The notes under the pieces were generated by a model. It had not been told where the DNA came from. It did not search any database and saw only the letters and a program-made list of their open reading frames with translations. 64,000 nt of DNA, from positions 175,026,001 through 175,090,000 of the forward strand of contig JBITNC010000001.1 of assembly GCA_050084985.1 (NCBI GenBank), given 5' to 3'. Each line of letters begins with the position of its first letter. Within the stretch, counting starts at the first letter, position 1. Below, one piece after another: positions 45,253 to 56,142 of the stretch. A program made the position numbers and the translations under genes. This stretch comes from Nageia nagi (taxonomy: Eukaryota; Pinophyta).

Positions 45253-48200
45253 ATGGGTATTTTGCAAAAAGATTTGGAAAGAATTTCTTTTGCATATCCA
45301 AGTTATGTTAAAGACTTTCTATGATAAAAATAAATTAAACTCAATACTAAGCCTAGAATTTGATGGATTATATTATGAATATTGGAGCATCCGAATGATG
45401 AATCTTTTAGAAGGTAAAGACTTGTGGGATATGGTTGAAGATGGATACAAGAGCTAAATGATTAGAGTGTCTTGAGTGAAGATTCAAAGAAGGAAACCAA
45501 AGAAAAGAAGATAAATTTTTTTTTGGATTTGTCACATATCTAGGATGCTCTTGATAAGAGCATTTTTCTAAGAATTTCATCCCATAGAACTTCTATTGAT
45601 GCATGGAAAGCCTTGAAAGAAGGCTACCAAGGAAGTGTCAAAGTGAAGAAGGTGAAGCTTCAAACCCTCAAAAGAGATTTTGAGAATCTCACAATAGCAT
45701 AAAAATAAGAGTGTGGGTGATTATTGTGTGAGGGTGAAAGGCCATAATCAACAAAATGTCCACCCTTGGTGATGATTTGGACAAAGCATTGGTAATTAAA
45801 AAGGTCTTGAGGATTTTATTACCAAAATGGGATAATATGGGTCTTGTAATTGAAGAGACCAAAGATATTTCCACTATGGATTTTGATTAATTAGTTGAAT
45901 CTCTCACATCTTAAGAAGAGAGATTTTTGAGAAGGTCCAATGTTGGTTCAAGTGAAGAACAAGCATTCTCAACAAGAGAGAATGACAATACTAGTGGAAG
46001 AGGTCAAGGTAGAGACTCTAGAGGTAGAGGTTGGAATAAAAGAGGAGGAAAAAGAGGCTCTTCTAGAAGAGGAAGAGGAAGAATTTAGATTTTAGATGGT
46101 GATTAAGCTAATAGTGTAAGTGCAAGTACTAGAGGGGGATATAATACAAGAGGTAGAGGAAGAGACAAATAAAATGTGCACTTCTATCATTATAACAAAT
46201 TTGGCCATTTTGAGAGAGAGTATAGGATGAAACAAGCCTCACAACATAATTAATCAACGAATTATGGGAAGAAGATGTTTTGTTTGTTTCTATTATCCAA
46301 GAGGAGAATCATGGAGCCAAAGCACTTCATTCACAAGAAGAAGAGGATGAAACTTGGGTTCTTAATAGTGGTTGTTCACACCACATGATCTAAAAGAAGG
46401 AGATTCTATCATCTCTTGATCATTCCTTTAGTTCTAGTGTCAAACTTGGAGATGAAAAACTCTTGAAGGTGATTGCAAAGGGGGACATGTTGATTCCTAC
46501 TAAGAAAGGTACAATGAAGGTAAAAAGTATTTATTTTATTAATGATTTAAAATAATCTCTTTTAAGTGTTGGAAAAATGCTAGAAAATAATTATAAATTA
46601 GTTTTTGAAGATAAAATGTGCAACATCTATGATAAGAATAGAGTTGGAAGGCTGGTCACTATAGTAAAAATAAATAAAAATAAACTTTTTCCCATCAAGT
46701 TTATAAAGCAAGGGGGAGGTGTTGCTTGTGTGAGAATTGATAATAGTGCTAATTTATGGTATTTGAGGTTTATCCATGTGAATTTTCAGAGTTTAAAACT
46801 TTTATCTCCACTTGTTTATGGTTTGCCAAAGGTCCAATATACTACTAAAGTGTGTGTAGGGTATGCTCTTGGAAAGCATGCAAGGGGGAATTTTCCAAAG
46901 AATGAAGCATGGAGGGCCCAATATCTTTTACAATTGATGCATAGTGATCTTTGTGGACTAATGCAAACATAAAGTATGAGTAAAACTTCTTATTTTCTCA
47001 TCTTTATTGATGATTTTTTCCAGATATTATTAGGTATCCTTTTTTAAACACAAACATGAGGCATTTGAGTGCTTCAAGATTTTTAAAACTAATGTTGAGA
47101 ACCAAAGTGTGCATACCATTAAGTGTTAAGAACTGATTATGGTGGTGAGTTTTGTTCTAATGTTTTCTTAAAATTTTGTAGAGATTCCAACATTTAGAGG
47201 CAATTGACTTTACCATACACACCCTAACAAAATGGAGTGGTTGAAAGAAACAACTAAACTTTGGTAGAGATGGCAAGGTGTATGATGCACACAAAAGGTT
47301 TGAGTACTTTTTATTGGGCTAAATTTGTTCATATTGCTATTTATATTTTAAATAAGAGTCAGATAAGGAGTTTGGACAATATTACTCCTTATGAGAGTTG
47401 GCTTGGAAAGAAGCCAAGTGTGAAACATTTTAAAGTTTTTGGTTGTCTTTCTTATGTTCATGTGAATGATGAGTATAGAAAAAAACTTGATACTAAGAGT
47501 AAGAAGTATATATTTTTGGCTATAGTGAACACTCCAAAGCTTATATATTTTTTAATCCAATTTCTCGCAAAGTTATGGTGTCTAGAGATACCATTTTTGA
47601 TGAAGGAGGAAGTTGGAAGTCTTAGAACTTCTAAAATTTTATTGTTTATGATGGTATGTTTGAAGAGAATGCTTCAAATGACCAAGCAAGTGTTCAGCCT
47701 AGCCATGTTTCACATAATCAAGTTCATCCTAGATTTGATCTCTCTTCACAAATGGGATCTTCAAGTGCATCTTGAAGTCAACAACATGGTTCTTCTTCAC
47801 CTCCATCACCAAGTGCAAGTGTAAATCAGTCAATAAAAGGTAAAAGAGTATTGAAATATCATCCCTCTTCTCAAATGTTTGACCAAAAGTTTTCAAGAAT
47901 GTTGATAAAGAGCCAACACAAGGTGCTTGATGCTACTTTCCAAAGGATGGAAAATTTGCAAATGTTAGGAGATGAAGACAATGATGAGGTGAAAGATGAT
48001 GTGGTAAATTATGCTTTAATGGATTCTACTTGCAATGCTCATGTTTCTAGTTCTTCTAAAGTTATTAAATTTGATAATTTTGAGCCTTCTTATTCTGAAC
48101 AAGCATGTTCTAACAAAGTGTGGATGAAGGCTATGAATGAGGAGATTTATTCCATTATCAAGAAAGAAACATGGGAGTTATGTGAGCTGCCCCAAAATAA

Positions 48201-49570
48201 GAAATGCATTGGATGTAAATGGATCTAAAATATCAAGAGGAATAGTGATGGTTCCATTGAAAGGTACAAGGTAAGGTTGGTTGCAAAAGGGTTCACACAA
48301 TTGTATGACATATATTATGAGGATACATTTGCTCCTATTGCAAGGTAAGAGATAATCTGGATGGTACTTTCATTGGCTACCCACAAGAATTGGAATGTGC
48401 ATCACATGGATGTAAAGAGTATATTCCTTAATGGCTATCTTGAAAAGAAGTGTATGTGACACAACCTCAAGGTTTTGAGATTGAAGGAAAAGAAGATTAG
48501 ATTTATAGATTGAAAAAGCCATTATATGGGATGAAGAAAGCTCCAAGAGATTAGTACATAAAAATCAATGACTAATTTCTCAAGTGTGATTTCCAAAGAA
48601 GAAAGAGTGAGCACACTTTGTACTACAAGAAGCAAGGTATTAAAATTCTCCTTATTTGCTTATATGTAGATGATTTGTTATTCATGGGAAGTAGTTCTTC
48701 ACTATGTGATTCTTTTAAAGCTAAGATGAAAAAGAATTTGATATGATTGATCTTGGTTTGATGAGTTAATTTTTGGGAATGAAAGTATATCAAACACATG
48801 ATGAGATATTTCTTTTCCAAGTTAAATATGCTAGAGAGATGTTGAAAAAGTTTGGCATGAGTGAATGCAAACCAATATCTACTTCAATTGCATATGGAGA
48901 GCTTTTATGTTCAGATGATGGGGCTAGAAAAGTAAATAAAATGGAGTATAGGAGCATTATGGGGAGTTTAATATTCCTTTGTAACACAAGGCTATATATA
49001 TGCTATGGTGTATCTCTTTATTCTAGGTACATGATTGATCCCTCTTGCTTATAGTTGAAAGCAACCAAGAGAATCTTGAGGTATGTATGTGGTACAATCA
49101 ATTTTGGGATACATTACTTCTCTACTGATAATGTGAAGTTGGTTGATTTTAGTGATAGTGATTGAGGGATTAATCTTGATGACTAAAAGTTCACTAGTAG
49201 CAATTGCTTCTCACTTAGTATAGGTTTGATTACTTAGAGTTATAAGAAGCAAACTACAGTAGCTTTATCTTCTACAGAGGTTGAGTATGTAGCATTGACT
49301 TCAGCTGGTGCACAAGCCTTGTGGATTTGAAAAGTTCTTGATGAGATAGGTGAGAAGAATGAATAATTTACAACTCTTTTTTGTGACAACCAAAGTATCA
49401 TTAAGTTGACATAAAATCCAGTCCACCATGTACATTCAAAATACTTTGATATCAAGTACCACTTTATTAGAGACATGGTGAAGAAGAATCTAATCAAACT
49501 GAGGTATTACAATAAAAAAGATCAAATTGTTGATATTTTTACAAATAGGTTGCTAAATCTCAATTTTTGA
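45253..49570 (+). pseudogene. Copia-D gag-pol remnant
   Basis: Gag begins at ATG 45253 and includes LWDMVEDGYKS and DAWKALKEGYQGSVKVKKVK. An Arg/Gly-rich tail (45990-46170) precedes a knuckle remnant (FYHYNKFGHFEREY) without its cysteines. The protease reads WVLNSGCSHHM near 46350, with Asp changed to Asn. The integrase follows (46577-47824), with LMHSDLCGLM, FIDDFF and, near its end, KPSVKHFKVFGCLSYVH. The reverse transcriptase has WKAMNEEI-like text, NWNVHHMDVKSIFLNGYL and an intact Y-V-D-D at 48663-48674. RNase H retains ALSSTEVEYVAL and HHVHSKYFDIKYHFIRDMV, with a stop at 49568. In-frame stops include TAA at 48346, where the related Copia-C has CAA (37621). Confidence 0.88.
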
Positions 49571-49603
49571 TGTTGAGATACCTAATTATTAGCCCTCTCA
49601 CTA

Positions 49604-49616
49604 TTAAGGGGGAGTA
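49604..49616 (+). promoter_or_regulatory. Copia-D polypurine tract
   Basis: taagggggagta directly before the TGTTGCAAATAG LTR start; the standard plus-strand primer position. Confidence 0.8.
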
Positions 49617-49998
49617 TGTTGCAAATAGATCTTGTTAGGATCCAAAATAATGAGCTCCAAAAGTTAAATATCACACTTACTAATAAAATGCAACCCCCAT
49701 CGTGTTTGGAGATAAAACACCATCGTGTTTTGGAAATGCTCTCACATTTTGAAGAAACATGCCTACCCAACGCATTTAGGTTGAAATGCGATCACATTTT
49801 AGCTTGTCAATTTTTGGGTAGTTTTTGGCAAATTGCCAAGTAGTTTAATTTCTTTTTCTCACATTTTCCAATTCATTTTGCTTACTTTTTTCAATTGGTT
49901 AGCATCAAGATGTATAAATAAGTGTTTCAAACTTGTATTTAGGCTGGATTGTGAAATCATTTGGTGTAAATTGTAAATTTCACCTTGCACTGTATTGG
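49617..49998 (+). repeat. Copia-D 3' LTR, end missing
   Basis: Aligns with 44747-45030 through cttgca, then diverges. The remaining about 170 bp present in the 5' LTR is absent. Confidence 0.82.
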
Positions 49999-51778
49999 GA
50001 TTGCTGATGTATTTGTGAACTCCATTACTATTTTTTTAAAGTTTCCATCATCTCATATTTGTATCCTAATTCACTTTATTTGTGATCCATTGAATGTATG
50101 TGGGTTATTTTCATCATGTTATAACTCTCATTAGTCATGTATTTTTTTAGCAACTCTTCTCAAGTATTTTGATGGTCATTTATCACTCCTATTATTTTTC
50201 ATTTGTTAATGATATAAGTAGCTATATTATTTTAATATAGTAGTTTTTTGTTCATTATATTTATATGTTGGATTATTTTTTGGAGCAAGGTATGAATATA
50301 TCAAGTTCTTGTGCTAAGTTTTACACGAACACCTCATTCATATCATATCATATAATACATATGTTGTATTATACTATTTCTAATCTGTATTTTACATGTT
50401 TTAAGATTTTATAATGACTAGCATCAATTAGTATATAGAAAATACCACAGTCCAATTCATATGGCTTGCATCCATCATATGTACTTATCTTTATCATGTG
50501 AACCATCACATTGGTATATTTAAAGTTTTGGATAATTTTAATTTTGGAATTTTGTTTCAAATCTATACTCATCAAATATGAAGGGTTTGATCAAGACATC
50601 ATGATCTAACATTTGTGTTTGGTAGCAGGTGCAAGCATACCCTTACATATCTCTCCTTAGATTGAAGGAATTTGATTTTTTTACAAAATTTGTTAACTCA
50701 TAGGTATATGGTAAAATGATTCAAGGTTTAAAAGTTAAAAATTATAGTCTTTCACTACTTTATTTTTTTAATATTTAACACATCCACCTTTATCTCTACT
50801 TAATCTAAGGGGGAGAATTTTAAGTTCTTAGAAGCAAGCTTAATAGCTTATCTCTTTTCTCTTCTTTTCTTTTTGCACATTTTTCAACATAGACATATTT
50901 TCTTCCAGAAATAGTTATTTGGCATGGTCTCTTCATATTTTCCATCTATGATTGAAATATTTATTCAATATGATCTCTTGGTGTTTTACTATTATGTCTA
51001 AAATGTTTGTTTTAAGCATCATCTATTGATATTTTCTTGTTATGTTTGAAATTTTGGGGCATTCTAGTTCAAAAAATCTTACCTTCTAAATGCCCTTCAT
51101 TTTGCATGCTTAAAACTCATATTTTATGTAATTTTAGATTGATTAAAATCATACATAATGAACTTAGATTTTTGTCATATGTATGGGTGATATTTTCAAA
51201 TTAAAGTTTTATTTTTATTTTTGAAAAATATAAAAATAACTTTCAGAAGAATCAAACTCTTTTGACAAGAATGTAAATTTTGAAAGAAACTTGGTAGAAA
51301 AAATGTATCTTTAGCATGGTTGAAGATTTCTTTCAACATTTTTTCATTATATACTATTGAAATTTGGATGTCATTATTTTATATATATTGAACATAAAAT
51401 TTATTTATTTTCATGTTATACTTTAAATGTTTTGTGTGCATCTTATATCTTGTATATTCATGATTAATTATTAAATCAAATAAAAAAATAACTTAAACTA
51501 TATATTATTGAAATACCATTATCATATGAATATTCCCTCTCTCTTCATATTATGATAACTTAAAAAAAACCCTACTACATATTATGGTTATCCTAAGATT
51601 TAAAAAATAAATTTAATTTAAATTTAAATTTAAAATCTTTAAAGAAATTAAAATTAAAAATTAAAAAAAAAAATCCCACATTTTACACAAATACCCTGCC
51701 TAACTTGTAATTCATTTTTTTTTTTTTAAATAAACCTCCACACCACTACTCTTCTGATTATCCATCCCAGCATCTAAA
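49999..51778. other. AT-rich DNA, possible old element 3' region
   Basis: No coding remnant is recognised on either strand. A purine tract taagggggagaatttta-like string at 50806-50822 resembles a copia polypurine site, but no LTR start or partner follows clearly. Poly(A)/poly(T)-rich stretches occur at 51600-51730. Confidence 0.45.
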
Positions 51779-51881
51779 GTCATTTCATTAATCCTTTTGA
51801 TCAATTTTTGAAGATTTGTATGAATATATAGTCATTTCGTTATCCCTTTGATCAATTTTTGAAGATTTTTATGCATATATA
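51779..51881 (+). repeat. Two tandem copies of a 52-bp unit
   Basis: The shared core is ttgatcaatttttgaagatt, starting with gtcatttc and ending atatata. The first copy is 51779-51830 and the second 51831-51881, with a few differences. Confidence 0.9.
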
Positions 51882-52218
51882 CATACTCTTTTGTTATCAA
51901 TCATCATTGCTATCTTGACTAATTAAACCTTGTGCTAGTTGCAATTTGGATCTACACCTTGCAGGAAGTACACATGAAGTTTATAACCACAACCAGATGT
52001 GCATATAGAATCATTGGTTTTATACAAAAATAGAATCAGATGGAAGTTGTGAAAGAGACAAAAGTTTCAAGTTATTTGACACGATGTGGTGTCCACTAAT
52101 GTCCACTGAACATCCTCTGCGTATCCCTCTCTCATAACTCAACATCAATACTGCCCACCCCTTACTTCTTTCGAAAAGCTGCGTGGCACATGTTTAAGTG
52201 TTTTTAGATGTACTTTCA

Positions 52219-52221
<3 letters not shown>

Positions 52222-52253
<32 letters not shown>
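52222..52253. repeat. (TA)16 microsatellite
   Basis: Uninterrupted ta dinucleotides. Confidence 0.97.
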
Positions 52254-52258
<5 letters not shown>

Positions 52259-52655
52259 CTAAACTCTTAAGACTTAGAATGATCAAGTCTAACTTACGAA
52301 ATCCATACAATAAATCTTGGGAGATTTTTATACCATCTCCCATTGGTAGGGAGGAGGAAGTGGAGAAATCGATCCGACTCTAATTATGACTTGTCTACCA
52401 CATTGGTAATTTGGTCAAATGTACTTAAAACGTTATTGGACTTTGTAACGTTAGGAGGAAAAAGATGGAAGTGTCTGCATCGCTTGATTGGGAGAATGCA
52501 AGAAAATTGTAGCAGACGCACGCAACTACATGTTGGAGATAATTGTCAAATTATATTCAAAAGGATAGGCTTATGATCGTTGCGTACACAAGTGTTGAGA
52601 TCTTAACAAGGCAATGTAGGAGATACATTCTCGTACTAAATCGTAAGAGTGGTAT

Positions 52656-52880
52656 CTATATAGGATCTGAGATCCAATCTTTTGGGTTGGATGCATTCTC
52701 TATATAATATTCATTGCTGATTTTATTCCAAATCCGCACCTCGTTTGGGGGACACACGTCTATTTTTGTTGCCATGTGAAACACTTTGGAAATATCAGTC
52801 ACTTTGGATAACCATAAATCCCTTGTCTGTGATGATTTTGATTTATAAAGAAGGAGAAGGAATATTACAATTAAGATCAT
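52656..52880 (-). CDS. Unidentified 74-codon frame with N-terminal membrane anchor
   Basis: From the ATG at 52880 the frame reads MILIVIFLLLLYKSK, a short hydrophobic anchor followed by a basic charge. It then has a soluble, unbiased sequence (WLSKVTDISKVFHMATKID, CPPNEVRIWNKIS) ending at a stop at 52656. I do not recognise the family. Amino-acid composition is varied and not AT-driven, and it lies in the CpG-richer stretch, so it could be an exon or a small membrane protein. A TATA-like text upstream on this strand is not obvious. Chance is a real alternative at this length. Confidence 0.25.
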   Translation of the reverse strand: MILIVIFLLLLYKSKSSQTRDLWLSKVTDISKVFHMATKIDVCPPNEVRIWNKISNEYYIENASNPKDWISDPI

Positions 52881-53000
52881 GCACACAGGACAATTCAAAA
52901 CTTCGAACCACGTCTTCTTATTAAAGGCTTTTTAACTATTCCCTGGTCACTGGATCTAACAGCAGTCATATGAAGGGCATGTATGCATGGACATGGCGCA

Positions 53001-53600
53001 TGCCCATATTAACATATTACAAGATTAACCTATTACTTCTAGGTAAGATATATGCATTGTGTTCATCCATCGATAACGATATTGAGTTTATCTCTGAATA
53101 TGCATAATGTGTTGTTCATTCATAATAAATTGTGTTTATTCCCATATAAATGTAATATATTTATTCAAAATTTAAAAAAATTTGTTTATCTCATTGTACA
53201 AACTTAATACATCCAAAACTTTTATCCATCATTAAAAATCTTCAACAAGTTTTATTTGAGGATAAATACATTGTGCATGAAGGATAAATATAATGTATCA
53301 TCTCCTATCATGTATTTTGAGGACGTCATATCATCTTGCATGCTTTTGAATGTCACCAACCATTTACATTGCATTAATGGTTAGCTATCATGGGTCACCG
53401 ACTCATTATTGTAGAGACATTGATTGTTCATTATTTATTTTCATTATTCATTGTTGATTAGAGATATTGTTGCAAAGAGTCAGATGAGGAGCGATGGTCA
53501 CACATTAGCAAGCATTCAACTCCGTAATTGACATGTTTTCAACCATATAACATTTTCTAACCATTCAACTCCATAAACTCTATTGGCTTTTTGAAAAACC
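53001..53600. other. AT-rich intergenic DNA
   Basis: No domain or repeat partner recognised before the PPR remnants begin. Confidence 0.5.
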
Positions 53601-53637
53601 ATAGCTACAATTTCATAGCCACAACATTCAATGATAA

Positions 53638-53880
53638 ACCATTATTTGCATGTCTTGTGATCATTCCAATCCATGAAAATGTGTTTGCACTATGCATCTT
53701 CTCAAATAATTCCTAGGCCTTGTGTAAACCCATTTCATTGTAATTGGTGGATGTGTTTAACAACATAAAAGCAATTGCTAGTTTTCTCACTCTGGTGGCA
53801 AAGAAATTAGGGTTTTATCACCTTAGACAATCTCTTCAACTTTGGGTAAATTTCATGTGTATTTGGATACGATTTTCTCC
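53638..53880 (-). pseudogene. PPR-DYW gene fragments, scrambled order
   Basis: On the minus strand, 53880-53822 reads RKSYPNTHEIYPKLKRLSK. This matches the E+ box (SHP-x-T-x-EIY-x-KL) that precedes the DYW deaminase domain of plant organelle RNA-editing factors. Next, after a stop, comes FLCHQSEK and, one frame over, LAIAFMLLNTS, the deaminase core around the H-S-E signature. Here the His before Ser is Gln. About 20 bases on, GLHKA, a stop, and ELFEKMHSANTFSWIGMITR (53724-53656) form a PPR repeat. In intact genes PPR repeats come before E+ and DYW, so the order is rearranged. Such proteins bind RNA in plastids or mitochondria and guide C-to-U editing. Clearly a pseudogene. Confidence 0.75.
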
Positions 53881-54154
53881 CAACAAAAAAGTATGATTTG
53901 CTTTCTCAAGATATCTTGCACAACTAAGAAGGTTAACAATGCATGTATAATGATTCATTCTAACAATAATACAACAAGATTTATTCAAGCATTATTCAAA
54001 AAGTAATTGGATAATACTAGAAAGATCCTAGCAAAGGTGCATTAATCAAATGTTATGGTTATCGAGATTTCATATTTTTACATATTGGGGTTTCATATTT
54101 TTACATATTATAAAAGCATTTGCATTTCAAAATAGATAAAACAATATGCATGTT

Positions 54155-54286
54155 TGCACCACCAATATTTTCCACAAGAACATTCAACATGTTTGCATTC
54201 TTCACAATAGTGTCCCTTGCATCAATCTTAGAGATAAACTTGGTTGTCTTATGGAAATCATCGTATACTTAAAGGTTCTTTACAAT
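54155..54286 (-). pseudogene. DYW terminus, array unit 1
   Basis: Minus-strand reading KNL, stop, VYDDFHKTTKFISKIDARD and TIVKNAN. It aligns with the C-terminal DYW segment (VCGDCHTATKFISKI-like), but the FHHFK block is deleted. Confidence 0.7.
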
Positions 54287-54459
54287 AGATGGAATCATAT
54301 GCATGTTGTGTATCACATAATTGGAGTTTTTCATATTTTAACATATTAATAGTGCATTTTAAATGATAGTATCATTATACTCAAAGGTTCTTTATATTTT
54401 TACATATCAATCATGCATTTACATTTCAAAATTGATGGAATAATAACATGTTTGCATCA

Positions 54460-54597
54460 CTAATAATCTCCACATGAATATTTTGCATGTTTGAAATGTT
54501 GGAATTCATTTGCATCCTTCACAAAAATATCTCTTGCAACAATCTTGGAGATAAACTTGGTTGTAATTTGGAAATCACCACATGCTTAAAGGTTCTT
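54460..54597 (-). pseudogene. DYW terminus, array unit 2
   Basis: Minus-strand reading KNL, stop, ACGDFQITTKFISKIVARD, then KDANEFQHFKHAKYSCGDY followed by a stop in place of the final Trp. One of the better-preserved units; the Cys of SCGDY is kept, but the Cys of GDCH has become Phe. Confidence 0.78.
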
Positions 54598-54717
54598 CAC
54601 AATAGATGGAATAATGGGCATGTTATGTGTTGCATAAGTGGAGTTGTTCATATTTTTATATATTAATAGTGCATTTGCATATCAAAATGGATGGAATAAT
54701 ATACATGTTTGCATCAC

Positions 54718-54862
54718 CGATAATATTCACAAGTCCAGTATACATGTTTGAAATGATGGAATTCATTTGCATCCTTCATAATAATGTCCTTTACAACAAT
54801 CTTAAAGATAAAGTTGGTTGCAGTATGGAAATCACCACATACTCAAAGTTTCTTCATAATAG
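54718..54862 (-). pseudogene. DYW terminus, array unit 3
   Basis: Minus-strand reading VCGDFHTATNFIFKIVVKD and KDANEFHHFKHVYWTCEYY. The order of residues matches a DYW C-terminus; the cysteine of CGDCH is Phe. Confidence 0.78.
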
Positions 54863-55033
54863 ATTGAATAATAGGCATGTTATGTTTGATATAAGTGGAA
54901 TTGCTCATATTTTTACATATGAGTAGTTCCTTTTTAAACAACAAAGTCATAATATTCAAAGGTTTTATATTTTGACATATTAATAATGCATTTACATTTC
55001 AAAATGGATGGAAAAATAGGTATGTTTGCATCA

Positions 55034-55160
55034 CTAATAATCTCCACTTTGAAATGATAAAATCCATTTGCATCCTTCACAATAATGTCCCTTGCAATAA
55101 TCTTAGAGATAAACTTGGTCACAATATGGAAATCATTGTATACTTAGGTTCTTCACAATA
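55034..55160 (-). pseudogene. DYW terminus, array unit 4
   Basis: Minus-strand reading TKFISKIIARDIIVKDANGF then YHFK, after which a small deletion removes the HAKCSCG part and the text runs into the spacer. This is the longest open frame of the array (54934-55122). Confidence 0.8.
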
Positions 55161-55343
55161 TATGAAAAATAGGCTTTTTGTGTGTCACATAAGTGAAGTT
55201 GTTCATATTCTTACATATTAATAGTGCATTTTTAAATGATAATATTATAATATTCAATTTTTTTTCATATTTTGATATATTCATAGTGCATTTGCATTTC
55301 AAAATGGATGGAATAATAGGCATATTTGCATATTTTTGCATCA

Positions 55344-55490
55344 TCAATAATCTCCATAAGAGTATTTTGCATGTTTGAAATTATATAATCCATTTGCATC
55401 CTTCACAACAATATCCCTTGCAACAATCATAGAGATCAACTTGGTCACAATATGGAAATAATTGTATACTCAAAGGTTCTTCATAATAGA
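55344..55490 (-). pseudogene. DYW terminus, array unit 5
   Basis: Minus-strand reading YNYFHIVTKLISMIVARD, then KDANGLYNFKHAKYSYGDY and TGA exactly where the terminal Trp codon TGG would be (55344-55355). This is a one-base G-to-A change. Confidence 0.8.
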
Positions 55491-55596
55491 TGAAATAATA
55501 GGCATGTTATGTGCCACATAAGTGGAGTGATTCATATTTTAGTTATTAGTAGTGCATTTGCATTTCAAAATAGATGGAATAATAAGTGTGTTTGTA

Positions 55597-55668
55597 TTAC
55601 CAATAATCTCCACAAGAACATTCTACATGTTTGAAATAATGGAATCTATATGCATCCTTCACAACAAT
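55597..55668 (-). pseudogene. Intact DYW C-terminus, array unit 6 (truncated upstream)
   Basis: Minus-strand reading KDAYRFHYFKHVECSCGDYW followed by TAA at 55597-55599. This is the complete terminal tripeptide and the C-x-C of a DYW-class editing factor. Upstream of about 55670 the homology ends in unrelated AT-rich DNA, so the rest of the gene is missing here. Downstream on this strand lie the five repeated copies, which fits amplification of the 3' end of one gene. Confidence 0.82.
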
Positions 55669-55680
55669 GGAATGTTATAA

Positions 55681-56142
55681 TTATGCAAGTATATAATTTA
55701 CATATTATGGTTTGAAATCATTTACTTGTTAGAGGATAATGAACAATGTGTATACAATGTTGAATGAGAATGGTATGTTGATAGGGTAGGAGAGAATTTA
55801 ATATAATTTTGTGATTATAATAAATATATCAAATACCCATATATTAAGCATTGGCAGAATTCAATAATTAATAAGCATAGGAGAGTAATACATTATTTAC
55901 CAAAAAAATGAAAGTGTTAAGAGTTAGGTGTTAATAAACTTAAATGATAGATCATTATCCTACTGGCCAAAAGGCCTCATCTCTACAATCAAAATGTTAA
56001 ATTCTTCCTTTCTATAAAAATAGAAATATCAAAAAAGATAATTTTTTAAAAAAGTAATATATATCTTTATTAATCACGGTGACAAATTACAATTCATTAG
56101 CATATGATGATACAATAATGATTGGGGTACATTAATCTTAAT
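55681..56142. other. AT-rich intergenic DNA
   Basis: Nothing recognised. Confidence 0.5.

Larger units (their letters stand above)
44747..49998 (+). mobile_element. Copia-D: copia element with incomplete LTRs
   Basis: A degenerate but nearly full gag-pol lies between two partial LTRs. The left LTR lacks roughly its first 80 bases, because it begins at Gypsy-2. The right LTR starts properly at TGTTGCAAATAG after a purine tract but loses homology at about 49998. The overlapping LTR parts align well (for example ggaaatgct-c-cacattttgaag and gatgtataaataag). No target duplication can be assigned. Confidence 0.87.
52060..53000. other. CpG-richer, apparently single-copy stretch
   Basis: CG dinucleotides are much denser than in the transposon DNA (for example cagacgcacgcaac, gatcgttgcgtac, ctcgtactaaatcg). 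No transposon homology is seen. A long TA microsatellite lies inside (52222-52253). The region holds the minus-strand reading frame at 52656-52880. This may be a gene margin or a promoter region that escaped methylation. Confidence 0.45.
54085..55680 (-). repeat. Six-unit tandem array of a DYW gene terminus
   Basis: The anchor gcatttgcatttcaaaat-g (variants) recurs at 54116, 54415, 54671, 54988, 55288 and 55553, giving spacings of 299, 256, 317, 300 and 265 bp. Read on the minus strand, each unit carries the last about 45 codons of a DYW-domain protein plus about 150 bp that behaves like its 3' untranslated region. Units differ by substitutions and small deletions, so the array is old. The sixth unit, at the right end, is truncated on its upstream side. 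Confidence 0.85.

Noticed and set aside
50806-50822. Polypurine tract suggesting another copia 3' end
   Set aside because: No LTR start, pol remnant or second LTR could be linked to it.
54146-54349. Plus-strand frames in the 54-55 kb region
   Set aside because: They are shadows of the DYW-terminus array, whose minus-strand reading gives a recognised domain in every unit.
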